From assembly GCA_025355965.1 (NCBI GenBank), contig JANXYR010000034.1, positions 1-64,000 on the forward strand: a DNA stretch of 64,000 nt, given 5' to 3'. Made by a program: the position numbers and the translations under genes. Under the pieces are notes generated by a model. That model was not told where the DNA came from. It ran no database searches and saw only the letters and a program-made list of their open reading frames with translations. The stretch is from Geobacteraceae bacterium. GTDB lineage: Bacteria; Desulfobacterota; Desulfuromonadia; Geobacterales; Pseudopelobacteraceae. Positions 47,405 to 56,104 of the stretch are shown in pieces (the first letter of the stretch is position 1; every line of letters starts with the position of its first letter).

Positions 47405-47908
47405 TTAATAGTTCTTCCGCCGGAACAGTCCGGTTTTTATGCTGGTCACCCGGTCCAAAAACAGGACACCGTCCAGATGGTCCATTTCGTGCTGAATGGC
47501 AACCGCCTCAAAACCGCTGGCGGTAAGCTCCCGACGAGTACCATCCGGTTCGCTGAACTGTAGCGTAATCTCGGTGGCCCGATCAACATCGCCGGTGTAG
47601 TCAGGCACACTCATACACCCTTCGCGCATGGTGGCAGAGCCGCTACGATCCGTGATCTCGGGATTAATCATGCGCAGCAGACCGTGGTTGTTCTCTTTGC
47701 CGTGGCGATTCTTGGATACATCCACCACGCATACCCGGAGCGTAACACCGATCTGCGAGGCAGCAACACCGACTGAACCGGGCCCCTCATGCATCGTATC
47801 AACCAGATCCTGAATCAGGTCATGGATGCACTGGTCAATCTTTTCTACCCGATTGCAAAGCTTTTTCAACACCGGATGCGGATAACGTAAAATTGGCTGA
47901 ACCGGCAT
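47405..47908 (-). CDS. def: peptide deformylase
   Basis: A 167-residue enzyme with all three PDF motifs: GVAASQIG, EGCMSVPDY (metal-binding Cys) and QHEMDHLDG (two metal His and catalytic Glu). It removes formyl groups from nascent proteins. It starts just after the ACT-domain gene. Confidence 0.97.
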   Translation of the reverse strand: MPVQPILRYPHPVLKKLCNRVEKIDQCIHDLIQDLVDTMHEGPGSVGVAASQIGVTLRVCVVDVSKNRHGKENNHGLLRMINPEITDRSGSATMREGCMSVPDYTGDVDRATEITLQFSEPDGTRRELTASGFEAVAIQHEMDHLDGVLFLDRVTSIKTGLFRRKNY

Positions 47909-47910
47909 AA

Positions 47911-48471
47911 TTAGAAAGCCACCGGCGTTATGACCCGAACGCCGATCTCTACGTTCAGCTCTTTTTTCAAGGCGGACAGGGTCTGCTCAACCCCTTCAGG
48001 ACTCTCTCCCTCCGGCAAAGACACCTCCAGCATCAGCACATAGACCGGTTCCTCGACAGTCCCGATCAGCTTGGTATTGAGATCGGTGATATTAATGTTG
48101 CGTGTCGCCAGCTCTTTGGTAACACGATAGACGATGCCCGGTTGGTCGGCGCCATAGACAGAAATCATGCAGATCTCGCCGTCACTCTCCTTACGGGCCA
48201 CCTCGTCCTGGTGCAGGGTACGCACCCCGAGGGTCATCCCTATCCGGTCACAAACAGGCTTCAGCTCTTCAATGAGTCGTGATTTACTGAACGGCTTTTT
48301 TAGAGAAACAATCAGGATCATGGCAAACTCGCCTCCCAGCATTGTGCAGCTGGAATCAGCGATGTTGCAGCCGAGGTTAAAAAGCCCTTCAGTGATGGCG
48401 GCAACGATACCGGGGCGGTCTTTGCCAACCACTGAGACGGCGTAATGCAAAACTTCAGGTTGTTGTGTCAT
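47911..48471 (-). CDS. GcvR-like double ACT-domain protein
   Basis: A 186-residue protein with two ACT domains: HYAVSVVGKDRPGIVAAITEG and MISVYGADQPGIVYRVTKELA. This is the arrangement of GcvR and related amino-acid-sensing regulators. Its ligand is unknown; there are no glycine-cleavage genes here. First gene of the operon with def. Confidence 0.9.
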   Translation of the reverse strand: MTQQPEVLHYAVSVVGKDRPGIVAAITEGLFNLGCNIADSSCTMLGGEFAMILIVSLKKPFSKSRLIEELKPVCDRIGMTLGVRTLHQDEVARKESDGEICMISVYGADQPGIVYRVTKELATRNINITDLNTKLIGTVEEPVYVLMLEVSLPEGESPEGVEQTLSALKKELNVEIGVRVITPVAF

Positions 48472-48591
48472 GGTAAACCTCTCAGGTTGTGGATCTTTTC
48501 TGTTTATCGCACCAAAACGATTTCATCTGCAAATGTTTTTTGAAATCGGCTATAGTTGTACGGATATTTCAGTAGTGAAAGGATATATACC

Positions 48592-50601
48592 ATGCCCGTC
48601 ACAATCCGTTCCGTCTGCCCATTTGACTGTCCTGATGCCTGTGGCCTTCTTGTCACCGTCGAAAACGATCGCGCCATTAGTGTCTGTGGTGATCCGGATC
48701 ATCCGGTTACGCGCGGTCTGCTCTGCCCTAAGATGGGGCATTATGAACAGACTGTTCACTCTCCACGGCGTTTGACAACACCACTCAGGCGGATCGGGAA
48801 AAAGGGGGACGGAAAATTCGAGCCGATTTCGTGGGATGAAGCGATAGCAACGATCTGCAACCGCTGGCAGCAGATTATTGCCAGTCACGGAGCGGAAGCG
48901 ATCCTGCCATACTCATACGCCGGTACGATGGGGCTGGTGCAGCGCAATGCCGGCCATGCCTTTTTCCACAAACTCGGAGCGTCGCGGCTGGAGCGGACGA
49001 TCTGTTCACCCGCCAAGGATGCCGGCTGGCATGCTCTTATGGGGGATACCCCGGCGATGGAGCCCACTGAAATTAAAGAGAGTGACCTGATTATTCTCTG
49101 GGGGATTAATGCCGCCGCAACCAGTATTCACGCCATGCGTGATGCACAGATAGCGCGCCGCAATGGAGCCAAGTTGTGGGCGATTGATACCTACCGCACC
49201 CCGACCTGCGATGCGGTCGATGAAGCGTTCCTTATCCGCCCTGGTGGTGATGGCGCTCTGGCGCTGGGGATTCTGCATGTCATTGAACGTGAGGGGCTGC
49301 TTGACCAGGAGTTCATTGCCGCCAATGTGCTCGGATTTGAGGAACTGTTAGCGCAGATCTTGCCGGGCTGTTCCCCAACGCAGATGTCGGAGGTCTGCGG
49401 CCTGCCCGCCGAGGTAATTGAACGTATGGCTCGGGAGTATGCCCGGGCAAAAGCCCCGTTCATCCGCCTCGGGAGCGGGCTGACGCGCTACGGCAACGGC
49501 GCCATGACCGTGCGTACGATCAGTTGTCTGCCGGCTGCAGTAGGTGCCTGGGCGAAGCCGGGCGGTGGGATTTTCGTCGGCACTTCAACCGGAGGAGCTT
49601 TCCCGCTTCATAGTGTTACACGGGAGGATTTTATGGCGACCGTGCCGCGACTGGTCAGCATGAACCAGTTGGGTGCGGCGCTTACCGAACTGGACGATCC
49701 ACAGGTTATGTCACTGTATGTCTATCACTCCAACCCGGCCACCATCGCACCGGACCAGAACGCCGTCATTCGGGGGCTGGAGCGGGAGGATCTATTTACG
49801 GTTGTCCATGAACGTTTTATGACCGACACCGCCAGGTATGCCGACATCGTCCTGCCTGCAACATCTTCGCTGGAACATCCGGATCTATATCGCTGCTATG
49901 GCAGTTACCACGCCCAGCGTTGCAGCGCCGCCATCACGCCGCTGGGTGAAGCAAAAAGCAACTGGGAAGTGTTTTGCCTGCTAGCCGCCGGAATGGGGTG
50001 GAATGAGCCCTTCTTCCGCTTGTCGGCAGACGAACTTGTCGAACTGTTGCTGGTAGAAGAAAACCCCTGGAGGAGCGGAGCCGTTACAGAACGTTTGCGT
50101 CAGGGAGAGCCGGTCATGCTGACTCCGCCGACAGAGCTGAAGAAGGAGTGGCTGAGCACCTCGGGGAAGATTGAGGTACTGAATGTGCGGGAGAGCGAGC
50201 CGTTGCCGCGCCTTCTCCCCACTCATGCCGAGCGGGACGGTTATCCGCTGCGTCTGCAGCCGGCGGTCACGCCGTTCGCTCTCAACTCGAGTTTTTATGA
50301 GCAGGACGATCTTCGCTCAAAACAGAAATGCATGGAGCTGATGATGAACCGGATTGATGCCGGTGTGCGCGGTCTGGTTGATGGGCAGGTAGTGATCGCC
50401 CGCAATGACCTGGGAGAGGTCCGTTTTACCCTGCAGATTTCGGATAGGGTACCGGCCGGAACGGTAATTACCGAAGGCGTCTGGTGGCGTGAGTTCATTC
50501 CGGGAGACCGTGGAGTTAATGCACTGACATCGCAGCGGCTTACTGACGGCGGGCGGGGGAGCACGTTATATGATGTGACGGTGGAGGTTAAGGAGGCGTA
50601 A
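48592..50601 (+). CDS. molybdopterin-dependent oxidoreductase (DMSO-reductase superfamily)
   Basis: The ATG at 48592 has AAAGGA upstream; it gives 669 residues. The N-terminus binds one [4Fe-4S] cluster: VCPFDCPDACGLLV with GLLCPKMG. Molybdenum-bis-MGD domains follow (ILPYSYAGTMGLVQRNAGH, GDTPAMEPTEIKESDLIILWGINAA, LPATSSLEHPDLYRCYGSYHAQ), then the C-terminal MGD-binding barrel (TEGVWWREFIPGDRGVNALT). There is no Tat signal, so it is probably cytoplasmic. No partner electron-transfer gene is adjacent, so the substrate is unknown. Confidence 0.92.
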   Translation: MPVTIRSVCPFDCPDACGLLVTVENDRAISVCGDPDHPVTRGLLCPKMGHYEQTVHSPRRLTTPLRRIGKKGDGKFEPISWDEAIATICNRWQQIIASHGAEAILPYSYAGTMGLVQRNAGHAFFHKLGASRLERTICSPAKDAGWHALMGDTPAMEPTEIKESDLIILWGINAAATSIHAMRDAQIARRNGAKLWAIDTYRTPTCDAVDEAFLIRPGGDGALALGILHVIEREGLLDQEFIAANVLGFEELLAQILPGCSPTQMSEVCGLPAEVIERMAREYARAKAPFIRLGSGLTRYGNGAMTVRTISCLPAAVGAWAKPGGGIFVGTSTGGAFPLHSVTREDFMATVPRLVSMNQLGAALTELDDPQVMSLYVYHSNPATIAPDQNAVIRGLEREDLFTVVHERFMTDTARYADIVLPATSSLEHPDLYRCYGSYHAQRCSAAITPLGEAKSNWEVFCLLAAGMGWNEPFFRLSADELVELLLVEENPWRSGAVTERLRQGEPVMLTPPTELKKEWLSTSGKIEVLNVRESEPLPRLLPTHAERDGYPLRLQPAVTPFALNSSFYEQDDLRSKQKCMELMMNRIDAGVRGLVDGQVVIARNDLGEVRFTLQISDRVPAGTVITEGVWWREFIPGDRGVNALTSQRLTDGGRGSTLYDVTVEVKEA

Positions 50602-50607
50602 ACCTTA

Positions 50608-50680
50608 CCACCCCTAGCCCCTCATAAAATAGGATGGGGATTTTAAGCTCCCCTCCTTGATAAGGAGGGGCTGGGGGTGG
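50608..50680. repeat. palindromic intergenic repeat reaching into the ROK gene
   Basis: Outer arms ccacccctagcccctc (50608-50623) and gaggggctgggggtgg (50665-50680) with one mismatch; inner perfect 9-bp hairpin cccctcctt / aaggagggg (50650-50670). This is the form of a dispersed REP-like element. It also may terminate transcription from both convergent genes. Confidence 0.8.
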
Positions 50681-51647
50681 TCGTCTTATCCACTTCATGC
50701 CAAGCCAGCGCGGCAGCTCCAAGAATTGCGCCGCTCGACTCGGGCAGCTCTGACCGGAGCAGTTTCACCTTCCCCTTGTACGGGTTGAACAGAAACTCTT
50801 CCAGATAGCACCGTGTCGGTGTAATCAGCAGATCTCCTGCAGCTGCCAACCCGCCGGAAAGGAAGATCGCTTCGGGGCTAGTATATGCGACTGCGTCAGC
50901 CAGCTTCATTCCAAGAATCCGGGCCGTGGTGTCAAATGCGGCCAGTGCAATTGCATCCCCACCGCAGGCCGCCTCATAGATAATTTTCGAGGTCAGATCA
51001 CTGCAACTGACGTCTCGCAAACTGCTCGCATCAAGCCGCTGAGCCAGCAACTCGAAAACTGTACGACAGATGCCGGTGGCAGAAACGTATGTTTCCAGAC
51101 ATCCATGCTTTCCGCAAGCGCAGTAGCGCCCGGTCGGATCGACGGTGGTATGGCCAAGCTCACCGGCAAAGCCATCTGCTCCGTACAATAGCTCGCCATT
51201 GACGATAATTCCGCTTCCCAGCCCGGTTCCAAGGGTGATGATGATAGCATGCTTCATCCCCCGTGCGCCGCCGAACAGCAGTTCACCAATTGCGGCGGCG
51301 TTGGCATCATTGGTGATTGCAACCGGCAGATCGTACCGCTGCCGAAATAGCTCAACAAGATTGACGGATGCTCCCCAGTTGAGATTGGGCGGATTTTCAA
51401 CTGTTCCCCTCTGATAGTTAGCATTAGGAGCGCCGATGCCTATACCAGAAACGGAGGTTTGAGGCGGGAGTGCCGTGCGAAGCTTCTCTATGCCGTCACA
51501 AAGTCGCGGAACAAGGGCCTCTGCCGACTGGTTAGCCAACGTGGGCAGAGTCGTCTCACATATCAGAGCGCCGCTACGATCAACAAAACCGAAGGAAGTC
51601 GTTGTCCCGCCGATGTCTATTCCGATCACACATTGGTTTGTCTGCAT
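50643..51647 (-). CDS. ROK-family sugar kinase (glucokinase-like)
   Basis: A 334-residue ROK kinase: ATP site GIDIGGTTTSFGFVD, catalytic region ITNDANAAAIGELLFGGARG, zinc motif CACGKHGCLETYVS, and SGGLAAAG near the end. Probably phosphorylates glucose or another hexose/aminosugar. The last dozen residues (TTPSPSLSRRGA) are encoded inside the palindromic repeat, so the natural C-terminus was probably extended by insertion of that element. It lies just upstream of, and divergent from, the pse cluster. Confidence 0.92.
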   Translation of the reverse strand: MQTNQCVIGIDIGGTTTSFGFVDRSGALICETTLPTLANQSAEALVPRLCDGIEKLRTALPPQTSVSGIGIGAPNANYQRGTVENPPNLNWGASVNLVELFRQRYDLPVAITNDANAAAIGELLFGGARGMKHAIIITLGTGLGSGIIVNGELLYGADGFAGELGHTTVDPTGRYCACGKHGCLETYVSATGICRTVFELLAQRLDASSLRDVSCSDLTSKIIYEAACGGDAIALAAFDTTARILGMKLADAVAYTSPEAIFLSGGLAAAGDLLITPTRCYLEEFLFNPYKGKVKLLRSELPESSGAILGAAALAWHEVDKTTTPSPSLSRRGA

Positions 51648-51831
51648 GGTTACCCCTCAAGAAGATATTTACCACCTGAAATGGTTAATATTCTGCTGAT
51701 ATGCCGCTAGAAATATATGCCAAACTGTGATATGCGTAGCAAAAGTTTCATCAGGATAGTAATAGTAGCATACGTTGTTACCAAGCTCAATTTTTGTACA
51801 TCTGAAATACTCAAAAGGAGCCATATCCAGT

Positions 51832-52842
51832 ATGAATGGGAAATCTATCCTGATAACCGGTGGCACCGGATCCTTTGGTAAAAAGTTTGTTGAAATGACC
51901 CTCGCAAAGTATCCAGAGGTCGAACGTCTGGTTATTTATTCGCGGGATGAGCTGAAACAGTACGAGATGGATCAGACCTTTCCAACCAGCAAATTCCCGC
52001 AACTGCGCTATTTTATTGGTGACGTACGTGATAAAGACCGACTTATTCGCGCACTGTCAGGCATTGACACCATTGTCCACGCAGCAGCGCTAAAGCAGGT
52101 GCCTGCTGCTGAATACAACCCGTTTGAAGCGGTTAAGACTAATATTCTGGGAGCACAAAATGTTATCGATGCAGCGATAACTATGAAAGTTGATCGTGTT
52201 GTCGCCTTAAGTACGGATAAGGCCGCAGCACCAATCAATCTTTATGGCGCCACCAAACTCTGCTCTGACAAACTTTTCACCGCTGCAAATCAATTTGCAG
52301 GAAACAGGGATCTACGCTTTTCAGTTGTGCGCTACGGTAACGTCATGGGCAGCAGGGGAAGCGTCATCCCTTTTTTTCTTAAAGAGCGCCATAAAGGTGT
52401 CCTGCCGATCACCGATGAGCGAATGACCCGTTTCAACATAACCCTGGAAGCGGGCGTCAACCTAGTCTATTTCGCATTGCAAAACATGTGGGGGGGCGAG
52501 ATTTATGTGCCGAAAATACCCAGCTATCGCATTATGGACGTTGCCAAGGCGATCGCTCCTGAATGTGGAATCAACTTCGTGGGGGTGCGCCCCGGCGAAA
52601 AGATCCATGAAGAGATGATCACCGAGACCGACGCCCTGAATACCATCGAATTCAGAGACTATTTTGTAATCCTTCCCTCCTTTTCCCCATCCTGGAGCAT
52701 CAGCGAATTTACGGAGAAATTCAAAGGCAAATCATGCCAGGAAGGTTTTCGCTATAACAGCGGCAGCAACAGTGAATGGCTGACTGTAGAAGAGCTGCGG
52801 TCACTGATTTACAATCATGTTGATTCCGCTGTTACCGCCTAG
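51832..52842 (+). CDS. pseB: UDP-GlcNAc 4,6-dehydratase/5-epimerase (PseB type)
   Basis: The ATG at 51832 gives 336 residues and the normal start MNGKSILITGGTGSFGKKF; AAAGGAG lies upstream. Extended SDR enzyme: NAD motif GGTGSFG, AAALKQVPAAEYNPFEA, and catalytic residues in STDKAAAPINLYGATK. It converts UDP-GlcNAc to the 4-keto-6-deoxy-L-altro sugar, the first step of pseudaminic acid synthesis. First gene of the plus-strand cluster. Confidence 0.95.
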   Translation: MNGKSILITGGTGSFGKKFVEMTLAKYPEVERLVIYSRDELKQYEMDQTFPTSKFPQLRYFIGDVRDKDRLIRALSGIDTIVHAAALKQVPAAEYNPFEAVKTNILGAQNVIDAAITMKVDRVVALSTDKAAAPINLYGATKLCSDKLFTAANQFAGNRDLRFSVVRYGNVMGSRGSVIPFFLKERHKGVLPITDERMTRFNITLEAGVNLVYFALQNMWGGEIYVPKIPSYRIMDVAKAIAPECGINFVGVRPGEKIHEEMITETDALNTIEFRDYFVILPSFSPSWSISEFTEKFKGKSCQEGFRYNSGSNSEWLTVEELRSLIYNHVDSAVTA

Positions 52843-52844
52843 GC

Positions 52845-54029
52845 ATGGCCATGAATTCACCGATTCCGTATGGCAGGCAGAGCATATCAAAAGAGGATAT
52901 CAGCGCGGTAGTCAAGGTCCTCGAATCGGACTGGCTGACTCAGGGTCCTTGCATTGAACGCTTTGAGCAGACCGTTGCCGACTACTGCGGCGCCAAGTAT
53001 GCCGTAGCCGTCAACAGTGCCACATCCGCGCTTCATATTGCCTGTCTTGCAGCCGATCTGGGAGAGGGTGATACTCTCTGGACATCACCTAACACCTTTG
53101 TAGCGTCGGCAAACTGCGCCCTTTATTGCGGAGCCCAAATTGATTTTGTCGACATCGACCCCCGTACCTATAACCTGAGTGTGGAAGAACTTGAGCGCAA
53201 ACTGTTCCATGCCAGTAAAACAGGAAAGCTCCCCAAAACCGTAATCCCGGTACACTTTGCCGGGCAGTCGTGCGAAATGGAAAGAATCGCTGCACTCTCA
53301 AGAGAGTATGGCTTTACGATCATCGAAGATGCGTCACACGCTATCGGTGGACGGTACAGTGACACCAAGATCGGCAGTTGCGCCTTTTCCGCCATGACCG
53401 TCTTCAGCTTCCACCCGGTAAAAATAATTACCACGGGTGAAGGAGGGATGGTGCTGACCAATGACCCTTCCCTCTATAATAAGCTTGTGCGTCTCCGTTC
53501 CCACGGCATCACCAGAGATTCCTCTCTGATGGTGGGTGAGAACCACGGGCCTTGGTACTACCAGCAGATTGAACTGGGGTTCAACTATCGCATGACTGAT
53601 ATGCAGGCCGCCCTGGGTACCAGCCAGATTAGGAGGCTGGATGAATTTGTGGCCAAGCGGCATGAACTCGCAAAGCGTTATGATAGGCTACTGGCCGATC
53701 TGCCGCTTGTTGTGCCATGGCAGCATCCAGACGGGTACTCCGCATTCCATCTTTATCTAGTTCGGATAAACGGCCGTCAGACAAAAGCATCCCGTCGTCA
53801 GCTGTTTGATACATTACGTGCTGCGAACATCGGTGTAAACGTCCACTATATTCCCGTGCATACTCACCCGTATTACCAGAGCATAGGTTTCACAGATGGT
53901 ATGTTTCCAGAATCGGAGAGGTATTACTCCGAGGCTATAAGTTTGCCTATGTTTGCCGACTTGACAGACGTGCAGCAGGATCGGGTGATTTCGGTTATTT
54001 GCGAATTTTTCAAGGGCAAATTTTGCTAA
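52845..54029 (+). CDS. pseC: UDP-4-amino-4,6-dideoxy-AltNAc transaminase (PseC type)
   Basis: A 394-residue DegT/DnrJ-type PLP aminotransferase. Phosphate-binding and substrate region VNSATSALHIACLAADLGEGD; EDASHAIGG; PLP-binding Lys193 in FSFHPVKIITTGEGG. It aminates C4 of the PseB product. The start is 2 bp after pseB. Confidence 0.95.
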   Translation: MAMNSPIPYGRQSISKEDISAVVKVLESDWLTQGPCIERFEQTVADYCGAKYAVAVNSATSALHIACLAADLGEGDTLWTSPNTFVASANCALYCGAQIDFVDIDPRTYNLSVEELERKLFHASKTGKLPKTVIPVHFAGQSCEMERIAALSREYGFTIIEDASHAIGGRYSDTKIGSCAFSAMTVFSFHPVKIITTGEGGMVLTNDPSLYNKLVRLRSHGITRDSSLMVGENHGPWYYQQIELGFNYRMTDMQAALGTSQIRRLDEFVAKRHELAKRYDRLLADLPLVVPWQHPDGYSAFHLYLVRINGRQTKASRRQLFDTLRAANIGVNVHYIPVHTHPYYQSIGFTDGMFPESERYYSEAISLPMFADLTDVQQDRVISVICEFFKGKFC

Positions 54030-54039
54030 AGGAGTCAGC

Positions 54040-54663
54040 ATGAGCCAGTACAAGACAGAGCAGGAAGCATTTTGGGCAGGAGACTTCGGTAATGAGTATA
54101 TTGACAGGAATCAGGGAGCCGAGCTTGTTGCAGCCAATCTGTCTCTGTTTGCCAAAATTCTTGCCCGTACGCGCGGGATCAGTAACGTCCTGGAATTCGG
54201 TTCCAACAGGGGATTAAATCTGGTGGCTCTGAATCAACTACTGCCCGGAGCCGACCTGTCAGCAATCGAGATTAACGGCAAAGCCGTGGCTGAACTGGAA
54301 AAACTGGGGATCACCGACAAGGTGTATCATACGTCAATACTTGACTTCACACCGGATTACCAGCGTGACTTTGTCTTCATCAAGGGGGTCATGATTCACC
54401 TGAATCCGGATGTTCTGCCCCAAGCATATGATCTTATTTACAAATCAAGCAAAAGATACATTCTCGTGATGGAATACTACAATCCGACGCCTGTCGAAAT
54501 TCCCTATCGGGGCCATTCGGGTAAACTGTTCAAGAGGGACTTTGCCGGGGAAATGCTGGATCGCTTTCCGGATTTGCAGCTGCTTGATTACGGTTTTTGC
54601 TACGACCGGGACTATGTATTTCCAAACGGGGACGGAACCTGGTTCCTAATGGAAAAACGCTGA
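54040..54663 (+). CDS. pseudaminic acid biosynthesis-associated methylase
   Basis: A 207-residue class I methyltransferase beginning YKTEQEAFWAGDFGNEYIDRN, with SAM motif VLEFGSNRGLNLVAL and the family-specific MEYYNPTPVEIPYRGH. Members occur almost only in pseudaminic acid loci. The methyl acceptor is not established; it may be the sugar or its acyl group. AAAGGAG precedes the start. Confidence 0.88.
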   Translation: MSQYKTEQEAFWAGDFGNEYIDRNQGAELVAANLSLFAKILARTRGISNVLEFGSNRGLNLVALNQLLPGADLSAIEINGKAVAELEKLGITDKVYHTSILDFTPDYQRDFVFIKGVMIHLNPDVLPQAYDLIYKSSKRYILVMEYYNPTPVEIPYRGHSGKLFKRDFAGEMLDRFPDLQLLDYGFCYDRDYVFPNGDGTWFLMEKR

Positions 54664-54673
54664 GGGGACCGTG

Positions 54674-55393
54674 ATGAAACAGATGAAAAATAATGCTCCG
54701 GTTATGGCTATCACCGGCACCAGCAAGGGAATTGGCAATGGCATGGCCAGGCATTTTCTGTCGCTCGGCTACCATGTGGCCGGCTGTAGTCGCGGGGACT
54801 CAGATATCGATCAGGCGAACTATTTTCATTCGCGCGTCGAGATCGGTGATGAGAAGCAGGTGCAGAGCTGGGTCAGGGCGATAAAAAAGCGGTTCGGAAG
54901 AATAGATATTCTTGTCTGCAATGCCGCTCTTGCCCCGGCAAACCTCCTCATGATGATGACTCCAGGTTCGGTCCTCATGGATTTGCTGCAGACAAATCTC
55001 GCCGGCAGCTATTATGTCTGCCGGGAAGTTTCAAAAGTCATGGTGCTTCAGAAATCCGGCAGAATTATTACGACATCAACCATGGCAGTGGGGCTCCATG
55101 AAGAAGGTACTTCGGCTTACTCTGCAACAAAATCCGCCGTGGTTGAGATGACCAAGATAATGGCCAAAGAGCTGGCAACGTCAGGAATCACCTGCAATGT
55201 CATAGCTCCGTCAATGTTGATGACCGAAGCGGTTCACGCCCTTGGCGAAGATATAATTCAACGCGCATTGAGCAAACTTACCATCAAGCGGACGATTACC
55301 ATTGAAGAGGTCTGCAACGTCGTATCGTTCTTTGCGGCGGAGGAAAGCAGCTGCGTCACAGGCCAGGTCATCCACTTGGGACTGGTATGCTGA
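54674..55393 (+). CDS. SDR-family oxidoreductase (FabG-like)
   Basis: The ATG at 54674 has GAGGGG six bases upstream. A 239-residue classical SDR: TGTSKGIGNGMARHFL (cofactor), LVCNAALAPANLL, catalytic SAYSATKSAVVEM, ending VTGQVIHLGLVC. FabG-type proteins reduce 3-ketoacyl carriers; given the KAS III-type gene 0.7 kb downstream this is the likely job. It overlaps the next gene by 7 bases. Confidence 0.9.
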   Translation: MKQMKNNAPVMAITGTSKGIGNGMARHFLSLGYHVAGCSRGDSDIDQANYFHSRVEIGDEKQVQSWVRAIKKRFGRIDILVCNAALAPANLLMMMTPGSVLMDLLQTNLAGSYYVCREVSKVMVLQKSGRIITTSTMAVGLHEEGTSAYSATKSAVVEMTKIMAKELATSGITCNVIAPSMLMTEAVHALGEDIIQRALSKLTIKRTITIEEVCNVVSFFAAEESSCVTGQVIHLGLVC

Positions 55394-56091
55394 CGGACCG
55401 TCCGCTTCTTTCCGAGTATGAATATGGTGGATGCCGTATCGCCTGCCTTGTCACCGGAGAAGAGTGGCAGCAGAACACATACATTGTCACCGACACTTCA
55501 TCTCTAAACACCATAGTTATTGATCCGGGCGGGAGCGTAGAGCGGATAATCCAGCGGATTACGGACATCAACGTGGTCCTGACTCATATTCTGCTGACAC
55601 ATCCCCACCATGATCACGTCGGAGCGGCGGCGAAACTGTCCGAACAGTACAATATGGCCTGCGAACTCCATAAGCAGGATGTCCGGCTGCTGGTGCACGC
55701 TCCGATGTATGCATGGACATTTGCGAAGAGGAAGATTCCGGCTGTATCGCATTACCGGGCATTTGAGGAATTGGTCATTAAAGAGAAGCCTGCCTTTCGG
55801 GCTCTCCACACCCCAGGGCACACAAAAGGGAGCGTCTGCTACATCTTCGACGGCTTCCTGTTTACCGGGGACACGCTCCTGTGCAAGCATGTCGGGCGTA
55901 CCGATCTGCCGGGAGGCAATTCCACTGACCTCTCCACGTCGGTGGATATGATGCTGGGCGTATTGCCGGATGACGCCGTTATCTTTCCCGGCCACGGCAG
56001 GCCGTGGAGTGTTGGAGAAGCCAGAGAGTGGTGGCGGCAGTTTCGCGGGAAGCCGCCGGCTCACATGTCGTTCACCGACCCAATTGACTGA
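55387..56091 (+). CDS. metallo-beta-lactamase-fold hydrolase
   Basis: A 234-residue MBL-fold protein with the metal motif THPHHDHVGAAAKL, then HTPGHTKGSVCY, FTGDTLL and FPGHGRPWS. Glyoxalase-II-like hydrolases share this layout. Inside an acyl-assembly cluster a thioesterase acting on an acyl-carrier intermediate is plausible, but the substrate is inferred. Its start lies within the SDR gene (7-base overlap). Confidence 0.88.
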   Translation: MLTDRPLLSEYEYGGCRIACLVTGEEWQQNTYIVTDTSSLNTIVIDPGGSVERIIQRITDINVVLTHILLTHPHHDHVGAAAKLSEQYNMACELHKQDVRLLVHAPMYAWTFAKRKIPAVSHYRAFEELVIKEKPAFRALHTPGHTKGSVCYIFDGFLFTGDTLLCKHVGRTDLPGGNSTDLSTSVDMMLGVLPDDAVIFPGHGRPWSVGEAREWWRQFRGKPPAHMSFTDPID

Positions 56092-56104
56092 AAGCAAGGG
56101 AGTA

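Noticed and set aside
51735-51775. Possible flagellar sigma-28 promoter before pseB (aaaagttt)
   Set aside because: The first half resembles the consensus, but the sequence 11 bases downstream matches GCCGATAA at only two positions.
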